DNA of 8,522 bases from Chloroflexota bacterium (GCA_902812455.1 CADDZH010000153.1:1-8522), one strand, 5' to 3'. Positions 1 to 6,219 are shown, counted from the stretch's first letter. Made by a program: numbers and translations. The notes: a model not told the origin generated them from the sequence alone.

Positions 1-1
1 C

Positions 2-238
2 ACTCCAGCCGGTCTCATCTGGTTTGCCAACGAAGGAGCCATCGAGTTTCACCTGTGGGGTTCACACGTCCCCGATCTGGCCCAGCCTGATCAGGCCATT
101 TTTGATCTGGACCCCGGCGAGCGCGCGTCTTTCGCTGATGTGCGGGAGGCAGCGCTGCGGCTGCGTGAGAAGCTCGAGCAAAGTGGAGTGAAAGGTTACC
201 CCAAATCGAAGGTGAACCTTAGGGGCCGACTGATCTAG
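2..238 (+). pseudogene. ligD: LigD-type DNA polymerase (primase-polymerase) domain, 3' part, prematurely ended; 5' end outside window
   Basis: The open frame enters from the left edge and gives 78 residues that read like the middle of the archaeo-eukaryotic-primase-type polymerase domain of bacterial NHEJ ligase D. Visible marks are the TPAGLIWFANEGAIEFHLW segment and FDLDPGE, which carries the first two metal-binding aspartates (D669/D671 in Pseudomonas aeruginosa LigD). An amphipathic ADVREAALRLREKLEQ helix follows, then GVKGYPK. The family continues with a TSG-x-(K/R)-GLH motif, about 130-180 further residues and a third catalytic aspartate. Here GYPK is followed by SKVNLRGRLI and TAG. Bases 203-238 still loosely resemble a decayed TSG-NRGLHIY stretch, so small indels or a 3' deletion are likely. 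No rest of the domain is found downstream. In the family this enzyme fills gaps and adds ribonucleotides at double-strand breaks. The visible product should be inactive. Whether a ligase domain lies upstream cannot be seen. Confidence 0.65.
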
Positions 239-324
239 CCTCTCCGCACCCTAGGCAGGGCGCGGGTAATGAGAGGTAATACCACCGCCAATTATGATGT
301 TTAACGACCAAAATCGGTCATCCA

Positions 325-421
325 TGTCATGTTGAGCGAGTGCAGCCCAGCCCTGAGCGCAGCGAAGGGGAAACATCCGCTGCCGATCGACCGAGATCCG
401 CAGGCTGCGCTCAGGATGACA
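325..421. repeat. Intergenic palindromic repeat with nested arms (about 97 bp)
   Basis: The outer arms TGTCATGTTGAGCG (325-338) and CGCTCAGGATGACA (408-421) are inverted copies matching at 12 of 14 positions. A second left arm, CCTGAGCGCAGC (352-363), is a perfect 12-bp inverted match to GCTGCGCTCAGG (404-415), so the right arm can pair with either left arm. The element sits between the broken polymerase domain and the phosphoesterase gene and codes for nothing convincing. I recall many similar 'TCATCCTGAGCGCAGCGAAG' palindromes scattered between genes in Chloroflexota and some other high-GC bacteria; that is memory, not a search result. Confidence 0.6.
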
Positions 422-472
422 AACCATGACCGTTTTCGTTTGTTAAAGTTCATGATTGGCAAAAGAAAGAAC

Positions 473-479
473 AGGAAGG
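473..479 (+). promoter_or_regulatory. Shine-Dalgarno deciding the phosphoesterase start
   Basis: AGGAAGG lies 8 bases before the ATG at 488. The other in-frame ATGs at 329, 416 and 452 have no comparable site, and the frame upstream of 452 runs through the palindromic repeat. Confidence 0.75.
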
Positions 480-487
480 TGAAGAGC

Positions 488-985
488 ATGCAAGACTCGC
501 TTGTCTTTGTTGTCCAGAAGCATCAGGCCTCTCGCCTTCATTACGATTTCCGGCTGGAACTCGATGGTGTCCTCAAAAGCTGGGCCGTTCCAAAGGGCCC
601 GTCGCTCAACCCACAAGAGAAACGGCTGGCCATCATGGTGGAAGATCATGCCTATGAGTATCGCACCTTCGAAGGGGTGATTGCCGAGGGTGAGTATGGA
701 GCAGGTGAAGTGATCGTCTGGGATCAGGGAACCTATCGACCTCTTGCAGGCGCAACCAAAGAGACCATGCAGAAGCAGGTCAGAGAGCAACTTGAGCAGG
801 GGAATCTGCGTTTTGTGCTGTTCGGAGAGAAATTGCGCGGCGAATTCGCGCTCATCCGCCAGCAACGCCTGGGAGAAAAGGCCTGGCTCCTCATCAAAAA
901 ACGCGATGAGTATGCCTCAGAGCAAGATGTGACGTTGCAAGATCGCTCGGTCCTCAGCGGAAAACGGCTTGGCGAAGCCAGATAA
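488..985 (+). CDS. Stand-alone LigD 3'-phosphoesterase (PE) domain protein
   Basis: A 165-residue protein consisting only of the PE domain of ligase D. In the family this Mn-dependent enzyme trims 3'-phosphate and terminal 3'-ribonucleotide ends so that DNA breaks can be sealed in Ku/LigD non-homologous end joining. The signature runs from residue 7 (FVVQKHQASRLHYDFRLEL) through LKSWAVPKGPS (29-39), VEDHAYEYRTFEGVI (51-65) and EYGAGEVIVWDQGTY (69-83) to a C-terminal LRGEFALIR strand (116-124). The catalytic set of the P. aeruginosa enzyme (H42, H48, D50, R52, H84, Y88) is fully kept as H12, H18, D20, R22, H54 and Y58, with exactly the same spacing. The start at 488 is chosen by its Shine-Dalgarno; a longer frame open from 329 reads through an intergenic repeat. 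The gene follows a broken LigD polymerase domain, so it may be a surviving piece of a once larger ligD locus, or one of the free-standing PE proteins known in bacteria and archaea. Confidence 0.93.
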   Translation: MQDSLVFVVQKHQASRLHYDFRLELDGVLKSWAVPKGPSLNPQEKRLAIMVEDHAYEYRTFEGVIAEGEYGAGEVIVWDQGTYRPLAGATKETMQKQVREQLEQGNLRFVLFGEKLRGEFALIRQQRLGEKAWLLIKKRDEYASEQDVTLQDRSVLSGKRLGEAR

Positions 986-1076
986 TCCAGGATGATCTTT
1001 TTCTCTTCGCACGCTTTTGTGGGGCCGTGATATTCGCTGTCAAGCATGTGGAGAGAAGGTATGAGATGAAGGTAGA

Positions 1077-1112
1077 AAACGGGCAGAATGCGAGCGCTAC
1101 TGCTGCCCGTTT
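1077..1112 (+). terminator. Stem-loop downstream of the phosphoesterase gene, possible terminator
   Basis: AAACGGGCAG (1077-1086) and CTGCCCGTTT (1103-1112) form a perfect 10-bp stem with a 16-base loop. The 3' side ends in GTTT but has no long U tract, so intrinsic termination is possible but not clear. It lies 91 bases after the stop codon. It could equally be a hairpin protecting the transcript end. Confidence 0.4.
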
Positions 1113-1134
1113 CGTCGTGTAAAGCCTGTACTCC

Positions 1135-1153
1135 GGCTGCAATCGTTGCAGCC
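1135..1153. repeat. Perfect short hairpin GGCTGCAA-TCG-TTGCAGCC
   Basis: An 8-bp perfect inverted repeat around a 3-base loop, 22 bases after the larger stem-loop. No T tract follows on either strand, so I do not call it a terminator. It could be a protein-binding dyad or an RNA hairpin. Confidence 0.45.
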
Positions 1154-1223
1154 AGAAAACTGGATGGCATGTTGGCCTGAGAGGCGGGTTGAGAGTGAAA
1201 ATTGGGGATGGTTCCCTTCTTGC

Positions 1224-1251
1224 TTATCATCCTTTTAACATCCCTTAACAT
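1224..1251 (+). promoter_or_regulatory. Three TTAACAT-like direct repeats, possible OmpR/PhoB-family regulator site
   Basis: TTATCAT (1224-1230), TTAACAT (1235-1241) and TTAACAT (1245-1251) repeat at 11- and 10-base steps, one helical turn apart. Response regulators of the OmpR/PhoB family bind such direct heptamers; the Bacillus PhoP box is TTAACA-like. The site lies about 75 bases upstream of the methyltransferase -35 element. Binding is inferred, not shown. Confidence 0.4.
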
Positions 1252-1320
1252 CTCATTGAAGACAGGACGAGGCATTTTGTGTGACCTGGCCCTTGTTGCG
1301 CCAGAGGCTGCACGTGTACG

Positions 1321-1330
1321 TGTCTAGACA
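1321..1330. promoter_or_regulatory. Palindrome TGTCTAGACA overlapping the -35 element, possible operator
   Basis: A perfect 10-bp dyad whose right half is the -35 hexamer of the methyltransferase promoter. A dimeric repressor bound here would block RNA polymerase. It is directly preceded by an ACGTGTACGT stretch, itself nearly symmetric. A 10-bp palindrome can occur by chance, so confidence is low. Confidence 0.3.
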
Positions 1331-1354
1331 AAAGAACCGCTCTGCCGCTACAAT
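1325..1354 (+). promoter_or_regulatory. Sigma70-like promoter of the methyltransferase gene
   Basis: TAGACA (1325-1330) and TACAAT (1349-1354) each match the consensus at 5 of 6 positions and are 18 bases apart. Transcription would begin near 1361, giving a leader of about 43 bases that ends in the gene's Shine-Dalgarno AGGAG (1393-1397). Confidence 0.55.
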
Positions 1355-1403
1355 GATGAGAGATGACCGATGACTGTGCCGAACAAAAGAACAGGAGACT
1401 TCT

Positions 1404-2279
1404 ATGGCGAATCCCTCTGGTGTTCCTGGCCAAAAGCCATCCAGTTACCAGGTCGATGCCGAGAATATCGCGGAAATGGCCCGCCTGATCAGGCAGGCCC
1501 GCATGTTGAGCGAGCATCTTGGCCTGGTTCCGGCTGGCCTTGATCTCACGCGGGCAGAGTCCATCCTGGATATTGGCTGCGGGCCTGGAGAATGGGTGCT
1601 GCAAATGGCCCGGCGGTTTCCCACGAGCCGGGTGACAGGCATCGATATCAGCGAGCAGATGATCGCCTATGCCCAGGACGATGCGCAGGCCCACCAGCTT
1701 TCCAACGTGCAGTTTCAGGTGATGGATGCGCGAGGGCCGCTGGCATTTCCTGATGCCTCGTTTGACGCCATCCACGCGCGCTTCATCACTGGCTTTTTAT
1801 CGACGGTGACGTGGCCGCAACTCGTGTGGGAGTGTTTCCGGCTCCTGCGACCAGGTGGATGGCTGGTCTCGATCGAATTTGAAGACCTGGGGGTGAGCAC
1901 CAGTGCGGCACTCACCGAGTATAACCACCTGTTGGTACAGGCAGCGCGGCGTGCCGGACAGTGTTTCAGCCCTGCCGGCGATCACTATGGCATCACCGCC
2001 GTCCAGCATCGCTTGCTCCAGGAAGCCGGATTCCAGGACATTCACCAGCAGGCCTATAGCATCAATTACTCGGCAGGGATGCCGGCGCATATAGCCATGA
2101 CGGAGAATTTCCGCACGTTCCTCTCGCTGGTACAGCCCTTTCTGGTGCGCAGTGGCGTGACGACTCAAGACGAGATTCGCGTGCTCTATGCGCGGGTACT
2201 GGAAGAGATGCATGCCGGCACCTTCTCTGCCGTTGCCTACTTCCACCGGGTATGGGGAGAGAAGCCGAAAGAAACGTGA
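1404..2279 (+). CDS. Class I SAM-dependent methyltransferase (UbiE/Methyltransf_25-like)
   Basis: A 291-residue soluble protein with a Rossmann-type S-adenosylmethionine fold. Motif I is ILDIGCGPGEW (residues 54-64), followed by the acidic ribose-binding D81 in VTGIDIS. MDAR (107-110) sits at the adenine side, DASFDAI (117-123) is motif II/post-II, and RLLRPGGWLVSIEFE (146-160) is motif III. An N-terminal helical cap of about 50 residues and a C-terminal part of about 125 residues complete it; these usually set the substrate and I do not recognise them. No signal peptide or membrane segment is visible. The ATG has AGGAG 6 bases upstream and a clear promoter further up. The gene is alone on its strand here and ends 16 bases from the convergent glpD. 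Substrate is unknown: quinone, small-metabolite or natural-product methylation are all possible, and the neighbours give no hint. Confidence 0.9.
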   Translation: MANPSGVPGQKPSSYQVDAENIAEMARLIRQARMLSEHLGLVPAGLDLTRAESILDIGCGPGEWVLQMARRFPTSRVTGIDISEQMIAYAQDDAQAHQLSNVQFQVMDARGPLAFPDASFDAIHARFITGFLSTVTWPQLVWECFRLLRPGGWLVSIEFEDLGVSTSAALTEYNHLLVQAARRAGQCFSPAGDHYGITAVQHRLLQEAGFQDIHQQAYSINYSAGMPAHIAMTENFRTFLSLVQPFLVRSGVTTQDEIRVLYARVLEEMHAGTFSAVAYFHRVWGEKPKET

Positions 2280-2295
2280 CGAGAGAGCACAGGCG

Positions 2296-3975
2296 CTACC
2301 GGCGCAGGCCTTCCGCCTCGTACTGGTGAGCTACCAGCGCGCGATACTTTTTCACCTCGGCGCACACTTGCTCACTAGACCAATCCAGTTCGCCTGCCAT
2401 TAGAGCTGCTACTTGTGGGGCAATACTTGCGCCGCGCTCGGCGTCCTCCAGCATGATGCGCGTGCGCCGGGCTAACACATCCTCTAGCGTCATTGCCATT
2501 TCGCCACGGCAGGCGTAGACTACTTCAGCGCGCAAGTAGGGCAGTTCCGGCAGGAGGCGCTCTCCCAGGCTGTCATCCTCGTCAATCAGGTCAAGCACGG
2601 TGGCGGCATTGCTGCCAAAGGTACATGCCAGATGATCTATGGTTTCTGGGGCCAGGCCAAGCTCTTGACCACGTGCCTCGATCTTGCGCTTTGCATCATG
2701 CCAGCCGGTAGCCCCAGCCAGCAGCAAGTGCTCTGTGGGGTGGGAAATGGGCAGGCCATCGCGTTTGGCCAGGACATCGACCGTGTCCTGGGCCATGCGC
2801 CGGTATGTCGTCAGCTTGCCGCCTACGATGGTGACCATGCCGTTGGTTTCCTGCAGCACAACATGGCTGCGCGAGAGATCGGCGGCCCGTGCTCCTCTCG
2901 ATTTGACCAGCGGTCGATAGCCCGCGTAAACGCTGAGGATATCATGGTGGGCCAGATCGACCTCCAGGTAGTCATTCACGTGCTGCAAGAGATAGGCAAT
3001 ATCTTCTGGGGAGGCTTGCGGGTCATCCAGATCGCCTGAGCCGGTATCGGTCGTGCCGATGAGAGCGCGCACGCCCCAGGGAATGACGTACAGGATGCGG
3101 CCATCTTCTGTCTCGGGCAAGACGACGGCGGTGGTGCCCATTTTCAGACGCTCACGCGCTACCACGAGATGGATGCCCTTACTCGGCTCAATCGTCGCCT
3201 TCGACTCCTCCCCCGCCAGAGCGGCCACGCGCTCGGCGAAGACCCCCGTTGCATTGACGATATGGCGAGCCGGGACGGTCAGCTCCTGATTGCTCAGCAC
3301 GTCGCATACTACAGCACCACCCAGCTTGTCCTGCACATGGGTAAAACCTATGACCTGAGTATAGTTGGTGACCACAGCCCCGAGTTGTGCCGCGCTGCGC
3401 AGGACAGTGATCGTCAGTTGCGTATCATTGGTTTGCGCGTCATAGTACAGGAACGCTTTTCTCAGCCCCGCACTCCGCAACGCCGGTACCCGTCGCAGCG
3501 TCTCCCTGGCGCTAATACGCTTATGACGCCCGATATTGAGCCGTCCAGCCATCACGTCATACAGCCATAGGCCGGCATCCAGCACGAATCCCAGGCCAAA
3601 GTCCGTTGGCGGCGTTACAGGCAAGCCAGCGGGCCAGCGCGCATGCTCATAGAGCGGGAGAACAAAGGGCTGCGGCCGTACCAGGAACGGGGCATGGCGC
3701 ACCAATAAACCCCGCTCAACGAGGGCTTCACGCACCAGGGCGAAGTCAAATTGGGGAAGGTAGCGAATCCCGCCATGAACCAGCTTGGTGGATTTGCTGC
3801 TGGTTCCGCTGGCGAAATCGTTTTTTTCAACGAGTGCAACGCGGTAGCCGCGTGCAGCCGCATCTAGTGCCACTCCTGCCCCGGTGATCCCACCCCCGAT
3901 TACCAGCACATCAAACTGTTCCCGTCCCAAACGTTCTACATATGTTGTTCGTGCAGCGGCTCCTAAAGGTTCCAT
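2296..3975 (-). CDS. glpD: FAD-dependent glycerol-3-phosphate dehydrogenase, GlpD type
   Basis: A 559-residue flavoprotein, about the usual length for GlpD. It oxidises sn-glycerol 3-phosphate to dihydroxyacetone phosphate and passes electrons to quinone at the membrane surface, linking glycerol and lipid turnover to glycolysis and respiration. The FAD dinucleotide fold is FDVLVIGGGITGAGVALDAA (21-40), with E50 closing the second strand. The family signature ASGTSSKSTKLVHGGIRYL is at 55-73. The distal FAD contact is GGKLTTYRRMA (385-395), and the GlpD C-terminal helical domain carries RAEVVYACRGEMAMTLEDVL (482-501). No membrane helix is visible, as is normal for this peripheral protein. The start has AAGGAG 11 bases upstream, slightly far, placed inside a repeated hairpin. 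The gene follows the four-gene dehydrogenase operon on the same strand after a 204-base leader, so it may be transcribed separately. It converges on the methyltransferase gene. Confidence 0.95.
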   Translation of the reverse strand: MEPLGAAARTTYVERLGREQFDVLVIGGGITGAGVALDAAARGYRVALVEKNDFASGTSSKSTKLVHGGIRYLPQFDFALVREALVERGLLVRHAPFLVRPQPFVLPLYEHARWPAGLPVTPPTDFGLGFVLDAGLWLYDVMAGRLNIGRHKRISARETLRRVPALRSAGLRKAFLYYDAQTNDTQLTITVLRSAAQLGAVVTNYTQVIGFTHVQDKLGGAVVCDVLSNQELTVPARHIVNATGVFAERVAALAGEESKATIEPSKGIHLVVARERLKMGTTAVVLPETEDGRILYVIPWGVRALIGTTDTGSGDLDDPQASPEDIAYLLQHVNDYLEVDLAHHDILSVYAGYRPLVKSRGARAADLSRSHVVLQETNGMVTIVGGKLTTYRRMAQDTVDVLAKRDGLPISHPTEHLLLAGATGWHDAKRKIEARGQELGLAPETIDHLACTFGSNAATVLDLIDEDDSLGERLLPELPYLRAEVVYACRGEMAMTLEDVLARRTRIMLEDAERGASIAPQVAALMAGELDWSSEQVCAEVKKYRALVAHQYEAEGLRR

Positions 3976-3979
3976 CCGT

Positions 3980-4182
3980 CCTCTCTCTCCTTAGAGGTGC
4001 AGCGACTATGCCAGAGGCAGCGATCAACGATTACTCAAGTCGAAGAATTTGTGCAGCTTCCTCTCTCCCTAGAGGAGCAGCGCCTGTGGCAAAAGCAACG
4101 ATCAGCGAGCCTATGGACAATCCACAAGTAAAAGTAACTATTTCCAGAGTGTAGCGACTGTGCCAAAGAGAACTATCAGCTA
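3980..4182 (-). repeat. Three imperfect tandem repeats in the glpD leader
   Basis: Three copies of a 42-51-bp core repeat at about 80-bp spacing: copy A 3980-4030, copy B 4060-4108 and copy C 4141-4182. In a shared 33-base section A and B agree at 25 positions, and A and C at 24. A and B also share the flanking stem CCTCT/AGAGG; C has lost it. The spacers (4031-4059 and 4109-4140) do not match each other. Copy A contains the glpD Shine-Dalgarno and copy C ends on the stop codon of the upstream dehydrogenase gene. I recognise no known riboswitch or T-box motif. They may be repeated regulatory RNA elements, multiple operators, or the trace of an old local duplication. Confidence 0.6.
3987..3992 (-). 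promoter_or_regulatory. glpD Shine-Dalgarno held in a hairpin loop
   Basis: On the minus strand AAGGAG lies 11 bases before the ATG. It falls within the 8-base loop of a CCTCT/AGAGG stem (3980-3984 with 3993-3997). The stem is conserved in the next repeat copy (4060-4064 with 4071-4075), where the loop is shorter. A loop position would keep the site accessible or make it open to control; either is inference. Confidence 0.5.
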
Positions 4183-5256
4183 GCCAGCCCGTCCCAGGGG
4201 TTTTATTCCCACCTCGGCACTCAGCGCGTCCAGTTCAGCCAGCGTGGCCGCATCAACCGGTATGCCTTCTCTCATCCGCTTTGCGCGCACCTCTGCACGT
4301 CGCTCGCCCGGGATGCGAATGCGCTGCCCTGGTGCGGCTTCTGTCTCGCGGATGGCAGTCAGCATACTGCCTAGGCGCCTGGTATATTCTTCTGCCGGCA
4401 TCAATGGCTCGAGATGGATCGCCAGGCACCAGAGGCCGGCATCGGTTGGAGCCGTCCAGTCATCGTAGGGCGAACGCACGTGTGGCCCCCAACTTGTTCC
4501 CGGGACGATGGCTGAAAGAATTTCAATCATCAGAGCCAGGGCATATCCCTTTGCGCTGGCCATGGGCAGCACGGCTCCCGCCAAGGCGGCCTCGGGATCC
4601 GTCGTGGGTTGGCCTTCCGCATCAATGGCCCACCCTTCTGGAATCGGTTTGCCCTGGCGCGCAGCCATGATAATATTCCCGCGGGCCGCAATACTCGTAG
4701 CCATGTCCACCACTACCGGCGGCTCATCGGGTGTTGGCCCTGGTGCTGCAAACGCCAAGGGGTTGGTGCCGAAAAAGGCAACGCGCCCTCCCGCCGGCGG
4801 CATGCCAGGCGGCGTATTGCAGACCATGAGTCCTATGCAGCCAGCCGCAGCCGCCCGCTCGGTATAGGCCGAAAGGGCAGCCGCGTGATTGGTGTGCGCA
4901 ACGGCAACCATCCCTATACCCTGCGCCTTCGCCAGCCGTACAGCCTCATCTATGGCCGCCACTGCTGCGACCGGGCCAAGGGCATTGCCGGCATCGAGCA
5001 AGGCAACAGCCGGGACTGGATGAGTCCAGCGAAATACTGGGCGAGCGGCGGCCAACCCGGCACGCACCCGTCGTGCGTACATAGCCAGGCGCGAGACGCC
5101 ATGGGTGTCGACGCCCTCCAAATTTGCCTCGACAAGCGCCCACGCCACCGTCTGGGCATCAACCTCGTTTAAGCCTACAGCCTGCAGAATCGCGCTGGCA
5201 AAGTCTTGCAGGACCGGGGCTGCTACACAGGTTTTCCTCTCAGGCTCATCCGGCAT
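4180..5256 (-). CDS. Ldh2/YlbC-family (malate/L-lactate dehydrogenase-type) 2-hydroxyacid oxidoreductase; possible (R)-sulfolactate dehydrogenase (ComC-like)
   Basis: A 358-residue NAD(P)-dependent oxidoreductase of the family that includes archaeal malate dehydrogenase, ComC sulfolactate dehydrogenase, ureidoglycolate dehydrogenase and delta1-piperideine-2-carboxylate reductase. It has its own fold, not a Rossmann domain. Visible family marks are DTHGVSR (50-56), AHTNHAAALSAY with the catalytic-region His (120-131), FGTNPLAFAAP (162-172), VVDMATSIAARGNI (182-195) and ASAKGYALALMIEIL (233-247). The ATG at 5256 is chosen because GGAGGTG lies 9 bases upstream; the GTG at 5268 is part of that site, although it keeps the frame open. 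It is the fourth gene of the operon, 18 bases after the D-2-hydroxyacid dehydrogenase. The pair joins enzymes of typically opposite stereochemistry, which suggests enantiomer interconversion through a common 2-oxoacid. The sulfolactate assignment is inference from the neighbours; other 2-hydroxyacids remain possible. Confidence 0.9.
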   Translation of the reverse strand: MPDEPERKTCVAAPVLQDFASAILQAVGLNEVDAQTVAWALVEANLEGVDTHGVSRLAMYARRVRAGLAAARPVFRWTHPVPAVALLDAGNALGPVAAVAAIDEAVRLAKAQGIGMVAVAHTNHAAALSAYTERAAAAGCIGLMVCNTPPGMPPAGGRVAFFGTNPLAFAAPGPTPDEPPVVVDMATSIAARGNIIMAARQGKPIPEGWAIDAEGQPTTDPEAALAGAVLPMASAKGYALALMIEILSAIVPGTSWGPHVRSPYDDWTAPTDAGLWCLAIHLEPLMPAEEYTRRLGSMLTAIRETEAAPGQRIRIPGERRAEVRAKRMREGIPVDAATLAELDALSAEVGIKPLGRAG

Positions 5257-5265
5257 CTTGCCATA

Positions 5266-5272
5266 CACCTCC
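5266..5272 (-). promoter_or_regulatory. Shine-Dalgarno deciding the Ldh2-family start
   Basis: GGAGGTG on the minus strand is a near-ideal anti-SD match, 9 bases before the ATG at 5256. Its last three bases form the in-frame GTG at 5268, which therefore should not be the start. Confidence 0.7.
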
Positions 5273-5274
5273 GT

Positions 5275-6219
5275 TCATACAGCGCCGATCGCTTGCTCGC
5301 TAGACAGCACCCGCAGCACATCGCTCACGACCAGACGCGAGGTGCGTTCCTGGGCTTCTGCTGTCAACCCCGCGATATGGGGCGTCAGGATGACCGCCTC
5401 GCACGAACACAGCGGGCTCTCAGCCGGGAGCGGCTCGACCTCGCTCACGTCGAGGACGGCCCGGTAGAGGTGTCCAGTTGTGAGAGCGTCGAGCAGCGCT
5501 ACTTCATCGACAATCCCTCCTCGCGACGTATTGATCAGCACCGCGCTCGGCCGCATCTGCGAAAGCCGCTCAGCATCGATGAGATGGCGCGTCGTGGGCA
5601 ACAACGGTACATGCAGGCTCACTACGTCGGCACGCGCGAGCACCTCATCAAGGGGCAGCAGGGTGATTTCTTGCTCCGCCGGGGCAAAGTCATAGGGTCC
5701 CACGAGGGGGTCGTAGCCAATTACCGCCATGCCAAAGGCCTGTGCCCGCCTGGCGACCCGCCGTCCGATCTCGCCAACTCCCACCAGTCCGAGTGTGCGC
5801 CCCCACAGCTCGTTGCCACCGAACTGCACGCGGTCCCACTTCCCCGCTCGCACGCTAGCATCCGCTGCCGCCAGGTTGCGCGCAATATGCAGCATTGCCG
5901 CCATGACATACTCTGCCACGGCAATAGCGTTGGCATTCCTGGCAGCGGTCACGATGATGCCACGCAGCCGTGCCGCTGCCAGATCAATATTGTCCAGGCC
6001 CACACCCAGCCTTCCTATGACACGTAGCCGGGGGGCAGCATCCAGTAGCTCCACGCTCACACGGGTCTGATTGCGGACAATCAGTGCCTCGGCCTCTCCC
6101 ACTAAAGCAGAGAGGCGTGCAGGGTCACTCCACAGGGTTGGCTCGAGTTTCACCGTCCGGCCTGAAGCTTCCAGGAGCTCGGGGCCAGGGGGGGCCAACA
6201 TTTCGCTAACCACGATCAT
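5275..6219 (-). CDS. D-2-hydroxyacid dehydrogenase, phosphoglycerate-dehydrogenase family; possible (S)-sulfolactate dehydrogenase (SlcC-like)
   Basis: A 314-residue NAD-dependent dehydrogenase with the two-domain D-isomer-specific fold. RLGVGLDNIDLAAA (70-83) and the NANAIAVAEYVMAAML stretch (95-110) mark the substrate-domain border. GLVGVGEIGRRVARRA (144-159) is the NAD-binding glycine loop, with D170 ending the second strand, which favours NAD over NADP. The catalytic triad is R233 in NTSRGGIVDE, E262 in DVSEVEP and H281 in TPHIAG. It ends there without the ACT domain of long SerA proteins. The start at 6219 has GGGAGG 8 bases upstream; the frame is open further up but only through the end of the aldehyde dehydrogenase gene. 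It is third in the operon, 19 bases after that gene. The family includes 3-phosphoglycerate dehydrogenase and SlcC, which oxidises (S)-sulfolactate to sulfopyruvate. A serine-biosynthetic role is possible but fits the operon less well. Confidence 0.9.
   Translation of the reverse strand: MIVVSEMLAPPGPELLEASGRTVKLEPTLWSDPARLSALVGEAEALIVRNQTRVSVELLDAAPRLRVIGRLGVGLDNIDLAAARLRGIIVTAARNANAIAVAEYVMAAMLHIARNLAAADASVRAGKWDRVQFGGNELWGRTLGLVGVGEIGRRVARRAQAFGMAVIGYDPLVGPYDFAPAEQEITLLPLDEVLARADVVSLHVPLLPTTRHLIDAERLSQMRPSAVLINTSRGGIVDEVALLDALTTGHLYRAVLDVSEVEPLPAESPLCSCEAVILTPHIAGLTAEAQERTSRLVVSDVLRVLSSEQAIGAV

Larger units (their letters stand above)
986..1403. other. 418-base non-coding stretch before the methyltransferase gene
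   Basis: No convincing gene on either strand. A long minus-strand frame crosses it but shares no recognisable family and runs into the antisense of the phosphoesterase. The stretch contains a 10-bp-stem hairpin (1077-1112), an 8-bp-stem hairpin (1135-1153), three TTAACAT-like direct repeats (1224-1251), a 10-bp palindrome (1321-1330) and a promoter (1325-1354), each listed separately. Confidence 0.7.

Noticed and set aside
329..487. N-terminal extension of the phosphoesterase from the ATG at 329 (or 416, 452)
   Set aside because: The extra residues are the translation of the palindromic repeat, and the ATG at 488 has a strong Shine-Dalgarno just before the conserved PE motif.
1066..1122. 18-codon plus-strand mini-ORF with a purine-rich stretch upstream, a possible leader peptide
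   Set aside because: It coincides with the 10-bp hairpin, has no attenuation-type codon run and is far from the next gene; support is too thin.
733..1275. 180-codon minus-strand frame across the gap and the phosphoesterase
   Set aside because: No recognisable motif, composition like antisense, and more than 250 bases lie over a well-supported gene on the other strand.
2270..2300. Shared bidirectional terminator between the methyltransferase and glpD
   Set aside because: The 16-base gap has only a weak GCGC self-complementary stem overlapping the glpD stop and no T tract suited to either side.
3942..4154. 70-codon plus-strand frame over the glpD leader
   Set aside because: Its repeated peptide pattern simply reflects the DNA repeats, it has no good ribosome site, and it overlaps the glpD start.
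3976..4179. T-box, glycine or other known riboswitch before glpD
   Set aside because: No T-box GGGTGG-type motif and no conserved glycine-riboswitch core; the repeats match no class I recognise.
5206..6027. 273-codon plus-strand frame antisense to the D-2-hydroxyacid dehydrogenase
   Set aside because: It is a high-GC shadow frame; the minus strand has full catalytic motifs and operon-style ribosome sites.
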